A DNA stretch of 21,949 nucleotides from the NCBI GenBank assembly GCA_905215405.1, contig CAJMQE010000065.1:1-21949 (forward strand), read 5' to 3'. The stretch's first letter is position 1. The number at the start of each line of letters is the position of its first letter. Below the pieces are notes generated by a model. It made no database searches and had not been told where the DNA came from. It saw only the letters and a program-made list of their open reading frames with translations. The position numbers were made by a program, and so were the translations under genes. Shown piece by piece: positions 1 through 7,364 of this stretch. Origin of the DNA: an uncultured bacterium. GTDB lineage: Bacteria; Bacillota; Clostridia; Lachnospirales; Lachnospiraceae.

Positions 1-52
1 CTAGGTATTGAATTTTCAAGGTGCATAGCTAATATCTATGTGCGAAGTTTGA

Positions 53-155
53 GTATATAATAGAAAAGTATACAGTAGAAAAGTATATAGTAGAAAAGTA
101 TACAGTAGAAAAGTATATAGTAGTAAAGTATACAGTGGAAAAGTATACGTAGAAA
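53..155. repeat. 15-bp tandem repeat array (about 7 copies)
   Basis: Seven successive units of about 15 bp, close to gtatacagtagaaaa, start at 53, 68, 83, 98, 113, 128 and 143 (the last one shortened). Units alternate between gtatac and gtatat at the fifth and sixth bases. The array ends 17 bp before the start codon of the acetyltransferase at 172, so it lies in that gene's upstream or leader region. The unit is 15 bp, a multiple of 3, but no frame with a start and a ribosome binding site uses it on the + strand. Copy number is probably variable by slippage (inference). Confidence 0.9.
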
Positions 156-171
156 GTACGAGGAAATAGAA

Positions 172-783
172 ATGACTGAATTAGAAAAGATGCAGAGCGG
201 ACAATTATATAATGGTAGAGAATTGCAGGCATTACAGATAAAAGCAAAGACACTTACGTATGAGTACAATATGACAAGGCCGGATGAAGACAAAAAGCGT
301 GCAGAGATCTTACAGGAACTGTTCGGAAGCTGTAGTCCATATACCTTTATTGAACCATCCTTTCGATGTGATTTTGGGTTCAATATTCATACGGAGGGGC
401 TTACTGTGATCAATTATAATGTTGTCATGCTGGATACTGCCCCAATCCACCTCGGCGCCAATGCATTTATAGGGCCTGGAACCTGCTTTGCGTGTCCAAT
501 GCATGCAATCGATGCACAGGAACGTGCACAGGGATATCTGTACGGAAAGCCGATCACACTGGAAAGTGATGTCTGGCTTGGTGCAAATGTAACTGTTATG
601 GGCGGCGTAACAATTGGAAAAGGAAGTATTATTGGTGGTGGTTCAGTGGTGACTAAGGATATTCCAGAGGGCGTGATCGCAGTAGGAAATCCATGTCGTG
701 TGCTGAGAAAAATAACTGAAGAGGACAAGTTGCTGACCAAACAACAGTTAGAACAGTATATGCCAAAAGAATCCAATCAGTAA
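172..783 (+). CDS. Maltose/galactoside-type O-acetyltransferase (hexapeptide repeat)
   Basis: Predicted cytoplasmic acetyl-CoA-dependent sugar O-acetyltransferase of the Maa/LacA/NodL branch, 203 aa, the usual family length. Residues about 5-60 match the family's N-terminal helical cap (KMQSGQLYNG start). From about 70 to 185 it has the left-handed beta-helix pattern of hexapeptide repeats, ending in the typical GVTIGKGSIIGGGSVVTKDI block and GNPCRVLRKI tail. His111 in the CPMHAID stretch sits where the family's catalytic histidine lies. The start at 172 follows GAGGA with about 7 nt spacing. It is a single gene behind a tandem repeat array, with no terminator seen after it. Maltose, galactoside or another acceptor cannot be told apart from sequence; such enzymes are thought to detoxify non-metabolised sugars. 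Confidence 0.9.
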   Translation: MTELEKMQSGQLYNGRELQALQIKAKTLTYEYNMTRPDEDKKRAEILQELFGSCSPYTFIEPSFRCDFGFNIHTEGLTVINYNVVMLDTAPIHLGANAFIGPGTCFACPMHAIDAQERAQGYLYGKPITLESDVWLGANVTVMGGVTIGKGSIIGGGSVVTKDIPEGVIAVGNPCRVLRKITEEDKLLTKQQLEQYMPKESNQ

Positions 784-876
784 ATGTCACATTTTATTCA
801 AATAATAGGTAGTACCATAGAAAAGCATAAGTGTAACGAATAACAGGTAATAGATAAAAACTATAAGGGAATGGGA

Positions 877-905
877 TTGACATTTTAAGATAGAATCTAT
901 ATCAT
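877..905 (+). promoter_or_regulatory. Promoter of the SGNH hydrolase gene with overlapping palindrome
   Basis: A perfect -35 TTGACA (877-882) and a -10 TATCAT (900-905) are 17 bp apart. A perfect inverted repeat, ATACTA (904-909) and TAGTAT (914-919) around ATCA, begins inside the -10 box and covers the expected transcription start, the classic place for a repressor operator. The gene starts at 951. Confidence 0.7.
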
Positions 906-950
906 ACTAATCATAGTATAATAATATGAATTAGAAGTGAGGTGCTTATT

Positions 951-1601
951 ATGAAAAAAATACTTTTATTTGGTGATTCAAATACATTTGGGTATCGTCC
1001 AGACCGTGGAGGCAGATATCATGCAGATATAAGATGGGCTGGAATCGTTGCACAACATTACAGACAGAAAGGAATCGAAGTCCTTGAAGAAGGGCTTTCG
1101 GGTAGGGCTGCATTGTTCGATGACACGATACATGATATTAAAAAGGGAGTCTCTGTTTTTCCTGCTATTCTGCAAAAAGATGGTCCGGTCGATCTGGTTG
1201 TTATAATGCTTGGAACAAATGATTGCAAAATAAGGTTCCATGCAACGGCGCAGCAGATTGCAGAAGGAATTGGACAGTTGGTCGAGCAGGTTTTGGATTA
1301 TGAAAAGACTCAGAGCAAACATGATACTAGAATTTTGATCATGTCTCCTATTTTACTTGGAAAAGGAGTTGGAGAACCTGGATTTGATCTGGATTTTGAT
1401 GGTCATTCAGAACAGGTGGCACAACATCTGGCAGGAGAAATGAAAAAAATTGCAGACAGATATCATTGCGAATTTCTTGCAGCCTCAGAATACGCAAAAC
1501 CAAGCGCACTTGACAGGGAGCATATGGATGAGCAGGAACATGCAAAACTGGCAGCTGCAGTCACGGATAAACTGGATTCAATGACAACAGACTGGCTATA
1601 A
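951..1601 (+). CDS. SGNH/GDSL-family hydrolase (esterase or lipase-like)
   Basis: Predicted cytoplasmic SGNH-fold hydrolase of 216 aa; no signal peptide. Block I is GDSNTFGY at residues 8-15 with the nucleophile serine, block II is the GLSGR glycine, block III is GTNDCK with the oxyanion asparagine, and block V is the C-terminal D-x-x-H region around DEQEHAKLA with the base histidine. All four named SGNH residues are therefore present. The frame also opens nine bases earlier with GTG at 942, but the ATG at 951 is preferred: GTGAGGTG at 937-944 gives proper spacing to it. These proteins commonly deacetylate sugars or cleave short acyl esters; the substrate cannot be read from sequence. It has its own strong promoter with an operator-like palindrome, so it is probably regulated separately. 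Confidence 0.85.
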   Translation: MKKILLFGDSNTFGYRPDRGGRYHADIRWAGIVAQHYRQKGIEVLEEGLSGRAALFDDTIHDIKKGVSVFPAILQKDGPVDLVVIMLGTNDCKIRFHATAQQIAEGIGQLVEQVLDYEKTQSKHDTRILIMSPILLGKGVGEPGFDLDFDGHSEQVAQHLAGEMKKIADRYHCEFLAASEYAKPSALDREHMDEQEHAKLAAAVTDKLDSMTTDWL

Positions 1602-1713
1602 AAGTTGAACTTATTGTCTGATAAGCAATAGGAAAATAGAATAATACATATATAGGCAATTTGTTAGAATAGTGCAAAAGAGCCTGCGGATAAAAGAACA
1701 GAATGGAGTAAAA

Positions 1714-2199
1714 ATGATACGTAAAGCACAGGAAAATGATATTCCATATTTAATGGATATTTATAATGATGCAATCCAGCATACAACAGCAACTTTTGAT
1801 ATGGAGTGCAAAACGCTAGAGGACCGGACAGAGTGGTTTCATGCACATACAGGGAAACATGAATTATATGTATATGTCTGTGACCAGATACCTGTCGGCT
1901 ATGCATCTTTTTCTGTCTATCGTGACAGACCGGCCTTTCGTAACAGCGTTGAGATTTCTATCTATATAGACAGCAATCACAGGGGAATGCGAATCGGTGA
2001 TCAGCTCATGAAATTTATGATGGAACGGGCAGCAGAAAATGATGAAATTCATACGGTGGTCTCTTTGATCACAGCTGATAATGCAGCAAGTGTTGCATTA
2101 CATAAAAAATATGGATTTGAGCATTGTGGTACGCTCAGAGAAGTCGGATATAAGATGGGCAAGTCTCTGGATCTTGCTATCTTACAGAAATTCGTATAA
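1714..2199 (+). CDS. GNAT acetyltransferase, phosphinothricin N-acetyltransferase-like
   Basis: Predicted cytoplasmic acetyl-CoA-dependent N-acetyltransferase of 161 aa. The start MIRKAQENDI, the IYNDAI and TATFD strings near residues 16-32, and the acetyl-CoA-binding motif A (IDSNHRGMRIGDQLM, near residues 88-102) are those of the Pat/YwnH type subfamily; the C-terminal HKKYGFEHCGTLREVGYKMG segment is also characteristic. The frame is open upstream to a GTG at 1672, but ATG 1714 is chosen because GGAG at 1705-1708 is well spaced and because homologues begin here. In other bacteria family members acetylate phosphinothricin, methionine sulfone/sulfoximine or related amino acid analogues; this substrate is an inference. 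No terminator or clear promoter separates it from its neighbours. Confidence 0.85.
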   Translation: MIRKAQENDIPYLMDIYNDAIQHTTATFDMECKTLEDRTEWFHAHTGKHELYVYVCDQIPVGYASFSVYRDRPAFRNSVEISIYIDSNHRGMRIGDQLMKFMMERAAENDEIHTVVSLITADNAASVALHKKYGFEHCGTLREVGYKMGKSLDLAILQKFV

Positions 2200-2275
2200 A
2201 CAAATCAGAAGACAATCGGGTGTGAAAGGAAATGCTCGATAAAACTGGATACAACAAAGAAAGTAGGAAAAAGTA

Positions 2276-2515
2276 ATGGATCAGTACTTAATTAAGAATA
2301 CAACAAAGGCACAGCGTGAGAAAATCGTATCGGATGCACTTGGATTTGATGATATTGGATGTGATGGTGTAGCGGGTGCTTCCATGTACGATATGTATCA
2401 GCCTTATATCGATGGCAAAATGGAATTGTCTGAAGTGACAAAAAGTTTTCAGACGAATTATGTTGGGGGTAATTATGGCCCTGAGGAAAAAGGTACATGT
2501 CCTCATGTAAAATAG
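2276..2515 (+). CDS. Small conserved hypothetical protein (79 aa), Lachnospiraceae type
   Basis: A 79-aa soluble acidic protein starting MDQYLIKNTT, with AGGA about 8 nt before the ATG. It has no membrane segment. Two cysteines are seen, one in IGCDG near residue 28 and one in GTCPHVK at the extreme C terminus; both lie in short glycine-rich turns, which could suit metal or thiol chemistry (inference). I recall similarly sized proteins of this start in gut Lachnospiraceae that carry an unhelpful PurH-related label in some annotations; nothing in this sequence resembles the PurH catalytic domains, so I would not use that name. Gaps to both neighbours are about 75-105 bp and the next gene has its own promoter, so it may be expressed alone or with the upstream acetyltransferase. 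Confidence 0.7.
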   Translation: MDQYLIKNTTKAQREKIVSDALGFDDIGCDGVAGASMYDMYQPYIDGKMELSEVTKSFQTNYVGGNYGPEEKGTCPHVK

Positions 2516-2556
2516 GAATATCGAACTGCCTCATATAGGAAAATAGTAGGAATATA

Positions 2557-2586
2557 TTGACATGGTAATAACTACCATGGTAGAAT
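2557..2586 (+). promoter_or_regulatory. Promoter with internal palindrome (likely operator)
   Basis: TTGACA (2557-2562) and TAGAAT (2581-2586) are 18 bp apart. The spacer and -10 contain the perfect 12-bp palindrome CTACCATGGTAG (2572-2583), plus an upstream half ATGGTA (2562-2567) that pairs with TACCAT (2573-2578). Three TGGTA/TACCA halves thus sit between the -35 and -10 boxes, where bound protein would block polymerase or, for MerR-like activators, remodel the spacer. It drives the gene at 2620. Confidence 0.65.
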
Positions 2587-2619
2587 CTGTTCTTGTTATG
2601 CATGAGATAGGAGAGAGTT

Positions 2620-3177
2620 ATGAAAAATAATTTTAGTAAGTTAGCAGTAAGAGTTGTTCTTTTCCTGTTGGTTCTTGCAGCAGGTTGGTATTTTACAAAG
2701 AGCAGTAAAGGTTCTGCACCGGTTGTAAAGATGGGAACAGTAGAAGTTAAAGTCGGTGAAACAAAGTGTTCAGCAATTACAGATGCAGGATACAAACTTA
2801 CAGGAAGTGGTTATGCATCTACACTTGATGCCAAGACCTGGAGCTACCTGATCACAGCGGAAAAAGATGATAAGACCTATGCATATCTTACAGTATACAA
2901 TGATACTGGAGATTCTAAAAGAATCGAAGATTGTACAATTGGAGAAATTTCTATTTCAGATAGTATGATCGAAGATGAGGTAACTGTTGATGGCAATTCC
3001 CTCAAAGGAAAGTCAACAGAGGAAATCAAAGAAGCATTTAAGTCTAGCAAGTCAGAAAATGAATCTGATACTGAGATCGATTACAAAGATGGAAAGTACG
3101 AAACAGAAGTAGAATTTGAAAATGGATCATTTTTACGTGTCAGAGTCATCTACGATTTTGGTAAGAGTTTTAACTAG
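2620..3177 (+). CDS. Hypothetical membrane-anchored extracytoplasmic protein
   Basis: A 185-aa protein I do not recognise. Residues 1-8 are basic, residues about 9-25 form one hydrophobic segment (VRVVLFLLVLAAGW), and the rest is polar and acidic, so it is probably anchored with the remainder outside. There is no lipobox cysteine and no clear signal peptidase site, so an uncleaved anchor is likelier than secretion. Residues 35-185 look like a beta-rich domain with a low-complexity acidic and serine-rich stretch (KSSKSENESDTE, about 143-156). Two cysteines (about 50 and 107) could form a disulphide. GGAGAG lies just before the ATG. It has its own promoter with a strong palindrome, so its expression is probably switched by a dedicated repressor or activator. 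Confidence 0.7.
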   Translation: MKNNFSKLAVRVVLFLLVLAAGWYFTKSSKGSAPVVKMGTVEVKVGETKCSAITDAGYKLTGSGYASTLDAKTWSYLITAEKDDKTYAYLTVYNDTGDSKRIEDCTIGEISISDSMIEDEVTVDGNSLKGKSTEEIKEAFKSSKSENESDTEIDYKDGKYETEVEFENGSFLRVRVIYDFGKSFN

Positions 3178-3344
3178 GGAAGATCTAGACAAAAAAATAT
3201 AAACAGATAAAATGCATAACAGTACCATATAAAATAGGATTACATATAACGGTAACAGCCAGTAATGGCGGGATTGTGCAGAAGGAAACTGTATTGATAG
3301 GGAGAGAAGATACAGTGGAATTCAATACTTTGCGTTTTTATAGG

Positions 3345-3372
3345 AAACCGTCTGGAAACAGACGGTTTTTTT
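3345..3372 (+). terminator. Intrinsic terminator
   Basis: Perfect 8-bp stem ACCGTCTG (3347-3354) with CAGACGGT (3359-3366), GAAA tetraloop, A-tract on the left and seven T on the right. It lies 168 bp after the stop of the membrane-anchored protein and only 74 bp before the dipeptidase start. It can end the upstream transcript or act as an attenuator in a dipeptidase leader. The 3178-3344 stretch before it shows no recognised riboswitch. Confidence 0.85.
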
Positions 3373-3445
3373 GTATGGAAAGAATTGCAATCGAATAGGA
3401 TATATGGTATATATGTTCAGAAGAAAAGGAAAGAAGGCAGACCGT

Positions 3446-4429
3446 ATGGCAGGAGTAGAAGAACAGAGAGAGCAGAAATATGGATACATAGATATGCATA
3501 GTGATACGATCACAGAGTTAGAAGAGGGGGAGAGCCTGGCAGATAACCGAAAAATGGTAAATCTACTGGAATTGCAGAAGTCAGATGTCAGAATCCAGTT
3601 TTTCTCAGCATTTATTCCAACAGGAACTTTTGATGCGAAAGAACGTGACCGGATGGCGATGGAAAGATTTGAGCAGATTCAAAAGCGTCTGGCTGGTGAA
3701 CTGAAATTACATAAGGACCTGCTTTATCCAGTGCTTGGAAAAAACGATTGTAATTGCGCACAACAAGGAATGACAGGGATTCTTTTTACAATCGAAGATG
3801 GCGGCGTATTGGGCGGACAAATGGAGAATCTTTTAAAAGTTTATGAACAGGGCGTACGTCTCATTACGCTGACCTGGAATCATGAAAACCAGATCGGCTA
3901 TCCAAATTCAACAGATCCAGATATCATGCAGAGAGGGTTAAAACCATTTGGTATCGAGCTGATCCAGCAGTTGAATTCATCAGGGGTCATTGTAGACGTT
4001 TCGCACCTGTCGGATGGTGGTTTTTATGATGTCGTAAAAAATACAAGTAAACCGTTTGTTGCATCTCATTCAAACGCCAGAGCACTTACAGGGCATCCGC
4101 GCAATATGACAGATGAAATGATTCGTGCACTGGCAGAGCACGGAGGTGTTATGGGGCTCAACTTTGCACCTCAGTTCTTAAATGAGTCTGAGGATAGCAG
4201 GATTTCAGATATGCTGCGTCATATCCGTCATATTTATCAGGTCGGGGGTGCTGACATCCTTGCAATTGGCAGTGATTTTGATGGCATTCACGGAAATCTG
4301 GAAATTGGCCATCCGACAGAAATGTGCAGACTTTTTGATGCAATGAAAAAAGCTGGTTTTCAGGAAAGTGAATTGGAGAAGTTCAGAATGAAGAATGTAC
4401 AAAGAGTATTATCGGACTGCTTAAAATAA
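3446..4429 (+). CDS. Membrane (renal) dipeptidase family, zinc-dependent
   Basis: Predicted zinc dipeptidase of family M19, 327 aa, cytoplasmic as no signal peptide is seen. The first metal-binding pair is H18-x-D20 in DMHSDT. The bridging glutamate is in TIEDGG, the WNHENQIG stretch follows, the later metal histidines are in VDVSHLSD and VASHSNAR, and the substrate-binding IGSDFDGI loop comes near the C terminus. The frame is open upstream to TTG 3371, but that codon lies in a terminator T-tract; ATG 3446, with AGAAGG at 3432-3437, is the best start (ATG 3404 and 3413 are alternatives). The family hydrolyses dipeptides, including D-amino-acid-containing ones, and some forms open beta-lactams; here a role in peptide catabolism is inferred. 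A terminator follows. Confidence 0.9.
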   Translation: MAGVEEQREQKYGYIDMHSDTITELEEGESLADNRKMVNLLELQKSDVRIQFFSAFIPTGTFDAKERDRMAMERFEQIQKRLAGELKLHKDLLYPVLGKNDCNCAQQGMTGILFTIEDGGVLGGQMENLLKVYEQGVRLITLTWNHENQIGYPNSTDPDIMQRGLKPFGIELIQQLNSSGVIVDVSHLSDGGFYDVVKNTSKPFVASHSNARALTGHPRNMTDEMIRALAEHGGVMGLNFAPQFLNESEDSRISDMLRHIRHIYQVGGADILAIGSDFDGIHGNLEIGHPTEMCRLFDAMKKAGFQESELEKFRMKNVQRVLSDCLK

Positions 4430-4446
4430 ATAGAAAGTAAGAATTT

Positions 4447-4506
4447 AAAACAGGATTTTTTTAGATGGAGCCAAAGATGGTCTGTCTGGAAGAATCCTGT
4501 TTTTTT
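4447..4506 (+). terminator. Intrinsic terminator of the dipeptidase gene, with a competing hairpin
   Basis: AAAACAGGATT (4447-4457) pairs with AATCCTGTTTT (4493-4503), followed by T to 4506. The loop of about 35 nt is long. The same central strand GAATCCTGT (4492-4500) can pair instead with ACAGGATTC (4513-4521), giving two mutually exclusive hairpins. Confidence 0.7.
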
Positions 4507-4525
4507 AAAAGGACAGGATTCATTC

Positions 4526-4554
4526 TTGAGAAATACACAAATTGATATTATAAT
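4526..4554 (+). promoter_or_regulatory. Promoter of the pantothenate/coenzyme A gene run
   Basis: TTGAGA (4526-4531) and a perfect TATAAT (4549-4554) with 17 bp between them, 55 bp before the start codon at 4610. It lies just after the competing hairpins at 4447-4521, and no further promoter of this quality is seen before the genes at 5311, 6138 and 7365. Confidence 0.75.
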
Positions 4555-4609
4555 GATTAGGCATGTATTGTATCTTCATTAGAAGAATGATAACAGGAGG
4601 AAAATTAAA

Positions 4610-5278
4610 ATGAACGAATCTACATCAAAAACAAGAGAACTTGTCTTAACGGCACTGTTTTCGGCCATTATTATTGTAATGGCATTCACCCCGTATCTGG
4701 GTTACATACCACTTGGTTTTATGAACGCAACAATTATTCATGTTCCAGTTATATTAGGAGCAATCTTTCTTGGCCCTAAGAAGGGGGCATTTCTTGGCGG
4801 AGTTTTTGGACTGACAAGTATGCTCAACAACACATTTAGTCCGAACCTGACTTCTTTTGTGTTCTCACCATTTTACAGTATGGGAGAAACCCATGGAAAT
4901 CTGGCAAGTATTGTGATCTGCTTTCTCCCTCGTATTTTGATCGGAGTTGCAGCCTATTATATGTATCAGGCACTGATCAAAATCGGACGTAACTGGAAAG
5001 CAAGAAAAGCAATTGCATTTGCAGGAGCAGGAATTGCGGGATCATTGATCAATACCCTGCTTGTTATGAATGGAATATATCTTTTATTCGGCAATCAGTT
5101 CGCATCAGCAAAAGGAATTGCAGCAGATGCACTCTATGGTGTGATCATGACGGTAATTGGTACACAGGGAATTCCAGAGGCAGTTGTAGCAGCTGTGCTT
5201 GTATCGGGAATCGGAAATGTGCTGGCAAGAATATTTGGTATGCAGCTCGCAGGGAAGAAAGCCGACAGATCAAGATAA
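4610..5278 (+). CDS. panT: ECF transporter S component, probably pantothenate-specific (PanT)
   Basis: Integral membrane substrate-binding subunit of an energy-coupling factor vitamin transporter, 222 aa with about six hydrophobic helices. The N-terminal TSKTRELVLTALFSAIII pattern and the small-residue helix with HVPVILGAIFLGPKKGAFLG are typical of the group that docks to a shared EcfT/EcfA module; no EcfA or EcfT gene is in this window, so it must use one encoded elsewhere. Substrate is inferred from context: the next two genes phosphorylate pantothenate and convert phosphopantothenate to phosphopantetheine. AGGAGG at 4597-4602 fixes the start. It heads a run with 32, 14 and 33 bp gaps. The alternative is another vitamin S component, but the neighbourhood favours pantothenate. 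Confidence 0.8.
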   Translation: MNESTSKTRELVLTALFSAIIIVMAFTPYLGYIPLGFMNATIIHVPVILGAIFLGPKKGAFLGGVFGLTSMLNNTFSPNLTSFVFSPFYSMGETHGNLASIVICFLPRILIGVAAYYMYQALIKIGRNWKARKAIAFAGAGIAGSLINTLLVMNGIYLLFGNQFASAKGIAADALYGVIMTVIGTQGIPEAVVAAVLVSGIGNVLARIFGMQLAGKKADRSR

Positions 5279-5310
5279 AGAGTCAGTGAAGTAGACAGGA
5301 GTTAGAATAG

Positions 5311-6123
5311 ATGGATAGTAGAAAAGAATTTAGAAAAAATCACAGTGGCAATCTGGTACTTGCAATTGATATGGGCAATACCAATATTGTAATTGGCTGT
5401 GTGGATGACAAAAAGGTATGTTTTGAAGAAAGGCTCTCAACGGACAGATCAAAAACGGAGCTTGAGTATGCAGTCGGATTTAAGACAGTGCTGGAATTGT
5501 ATCAAATTGACAGTAGTGAGATCAAAGGGGCAATAATATCGTCTGTTGTTCCGCAGCTGGTCAATGTGATCAAAGAAGCAGTTATGAAGATCACCGATGT
5601 GGAACCGCTGATCGTGGGACCAGGAGTTAAGACAGGCCTCAATCTGCTGATGGACAATCCACGTCAGGTCGGAAGTGACCTGGTGGTTGATGCAGTAGCA
5701 GCAATTAGGGAATATGGAGCACCCGTAGTAGTAATAGATATAGGAACCGCAACAACAATCTCAGTCATTGATGAAAAAAAGAATTATATCGGCGGAATGA
5801 TCCTTCCAGGAATCAAAGTATCATTAGAGTCATTGGTATCCAGAACTTCCCAGCTTCCACGAATCAGTATGGAAGCACCGAAAAAGGTAATCGGAAAAAA
5901 TACAGTCGACTGTATGAAGAGCGGAATTATTTATGGAAATGCGTCCTGCATCGATGGCATGCTTGACAGGATCAGAGAGGAAACGGGCTTTGAACCTGTA
6001 ATTGTTGCAACAGGAGGGCTTGCAAGTGTGATCGTGGATCATTGTAAAAATGATATTATTCTCGACAACAGTCTGCTGCTCAAAGGATTAAAGATTATAT
6101 ATGATAAAAATACAGAACAGTAG
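5311..6123 (+). CDS. coaX: Type III pantothenate kinase
   Basis: Phosphorylates pantothenate to 4'-phosphopantothenate, the first committed step of coenzyme A synthesis, using an ASKHA-fold kinase that is not feedback-inhibited by CoA in the way type I enzymes are. 270 aa, within the usual 250-270. DMGNTN at residues 20-25 is the phosphate loop, VGSDLVVDAVAA (120-131) matches the conserved GxDRxxNAxAA motif with Asp123, and IDIGTATT (142-149) is the second nucleotide-binding motif. The N terminus is about 13 residues longer than typical (MLLVIDxGNTN-like start); ACAGGAG at 5296-5302 supports ATG 5311. The only inner ATG before the motif would cut into it. It lies between a pantothenate-type importer and coaBC. 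Confidence 0.95.
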   Translation: MDSRKEFRKNHSGNLVLAIDMGNTNIVIGCVDDKKVCFEERLSTDRSKTELEYAVGFKTVLELYQIDSSEIKGAIISSVVPQLVNVIKEAVMKITDVEPLIVGPGVKTGLNLLMDNPRQVGSDLVVDAVAAIREYGAPVVVIDIGTATTISVIDEKKNYIGGMILPGIKVSLESLVSRTSQLPRISMEAPKKVIGKNTVDCMKSGIIYGNASCIDGMLDRIREETGFEPVIVATGGLASVIVDHCKNDIILDNSLLLKGLKIIYDKNTEQ

Positions 6124-6137
6124 GGAGGAGTTAAGGC

Positions 6138-7331
6138 ATGTTGAAAGGAAAAAATGTTGTACTGGCTGTTACGGGCAGTATTGCGGCATATAAGATTGCC
6201 GGACTTGCAAGTGCACTCAAAAAACTGCACTGCACAGTGGATGTGCTGATGACACAGAATGCTACGAACTTTATCAATCCTATCACATTTGAAACATTGA
6301 CAGGAAGTAAGTGCCTGATCGATACATTTGACAGGAATTTTCAGTACAGTGTGGAACATATCTCTATTGCAAAAAAAGCGGACGTTGTCCTGGTTGCACC
6401 GGCATCAGCAAATGTAATTGGCAAACTTGCCAATGGAATCGCTGATGATATGCTCACTACTACAGTTATGGCCTGTACCTGTAAAAAAATCATTGCACCG
6501 GCAATGAATACCAATATGTATCTGAATCCAATCGTACAGGATAATTTGAGCAAACTGCAACGGTTCGGCATGACAGTGATCCAGCCGGATAGTGGATATC
6601 TTGCCTGTGGAGATACAGGAGTTGGAAAGATGCCATCAGAAGAAGAGCTTTTGAACTGGATTTTACGAGAAATCACATATGAAAAAGATCTGGCAGGGAA
6701 AAAAATTCTGGTGACAGCAGGTGCCACAAGAGAAAAAATCGATCCGGTACGCTTTATCAGCAACCGTTCAACAGGTAAAATGGGGTATGCAATTGCACGA
6801 AATGCGATGCTGCGTGGAGCAGAAGTTACGCTGGTCAGTGGTGAAACAACACAGTCACCAGTTCCATTTGTGAAGATGGTACAGGTGGAATCAGCGCAGG
6901 ATATGTTCGATGCTGTCAGCAATCGTGCACCAGATATGGATATTATTATCAAAGCAGCGGCTGTTGCAGACTACAGACCAGCGCAGGTCAGCACAGAAAA
7001 GATCAAGAAGAAAGAGGGAGAAATGACAATTCCTCTTGAACGGACAACAGACATTCTGGGCTGGCTTGGCAGTCACAGAAAAGAGGGACAGTTCTTATGT
7101 GGCTTTTCGATGGAAACACAGAATATGATTGAAAATTCCAGAGCAAAACTCGAAAAGAAGCATGTGGATATGATCGTTGCAAATAATCTGAAAGAAAAAG
7201 GTGCTGGTTTTGGAACCGACACCAATATCGTGACCATGATTACGGCAGATAGTATGCAGGAACTGCCTGTTATGAGCAAGGATGAGGTTGCAAAAAATCT
7301 ACTGGATTGTATAATAAAAAGAATGAAATAA
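6138..7331 (+). CDS. coaBC: Bifunctional phosphopantothenoylcysteine decarboxylase / phosphopantothenate-cysteine ligase
   Basis: Joins 4'-phosphopantothenate to cysteine (CoaB) and decarboxylates the product to 4'-phosphopantetheine (CoaC). 397 aa, normal length. Residues 1-175 are the FMN-binding CoaC flavoprotein: TGSIAAYK near 12-19, active-site His74 in VEHISIAKKADV, the substrate clamp motif APAMNTNMYLNP (120-131), and the catalytic Cys157 in LACGDTGVGKMP. Residues about 185-397 are CoaB, with the LVTAGATREKIDPVRFISNRS nucleotide-binding start, the dimer motif STGKMG (211-216) and the KIKKKEG lysine motif. AGGGAGGAG precedes the ATG; 14 bp separate it from coaX, so the two are cotranscribed. 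All key residues are present and it should be functional. Confidence 0.97.
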   Translation: MLKGKNVVLAVTGSIAAYKIAGLASALKKLHCTVDVLMTQNATNFINPITFETLTGSKCLIDTFDRNFQYSVEHISIAKKADVVLVAPASANVIGKLANGIADDMLTTTVMACTCKKIIAPAMNTNMYLNPIVQDNLSKLQRFGMTVIQPDSGYLACGDTGVGKMPSEEELLNWILREITYEKDLAGKKILVTAGATREKIDPVRFISNRSTGKMGYAIARNAMLRGAEVTLVSGETTQSPVPFVKMVQVESAQDMFDAVSNRAPDMDIIIKAAAVADYRPAQVSTEKIKKKEGEMTIPLERTTDILGWLGSHRKEGQFLCGFSMETQNMIENSRAKLEKKHVDMIVANNLKEKGAGFGTDTNIVTMITADSMQELPVMSKDEVAKNLLDCIIKRMK

Positions 7332-7364
7332 AACTGTTTTTTCAGTAAATCATGGAGGCAAAAA

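Noticed and set aside
1..52. Sequence attgaattttcaaggtgc, recalling DNA often found near rRNA operons, and a small hairpin at 25-45
   Set aside because: No rRNA or tRNA sequence is visible in the window and the resemblance is from memory only.
36..383. Minus-strand frames of 74 and 115 aa over the tandem repeats and first gene
   Set aside because: They are low-complexity Tyr/Phe/Ser translations of the repeat array and the antisense of the acetyltransferase.
2276..2515. PurH (purine biosynthesis) label for the 79-aa protein
   Set aside because: Length and sequence have nothing of the PurH transformylase or cyclohydrolase domains.
3178..3344. Possible riboswitch before the dipeptidase terminator
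   Set aside because: There is a terminator and a small GCCA/TGGC stem, but none of the conserved motifs of a known riboswitch class.
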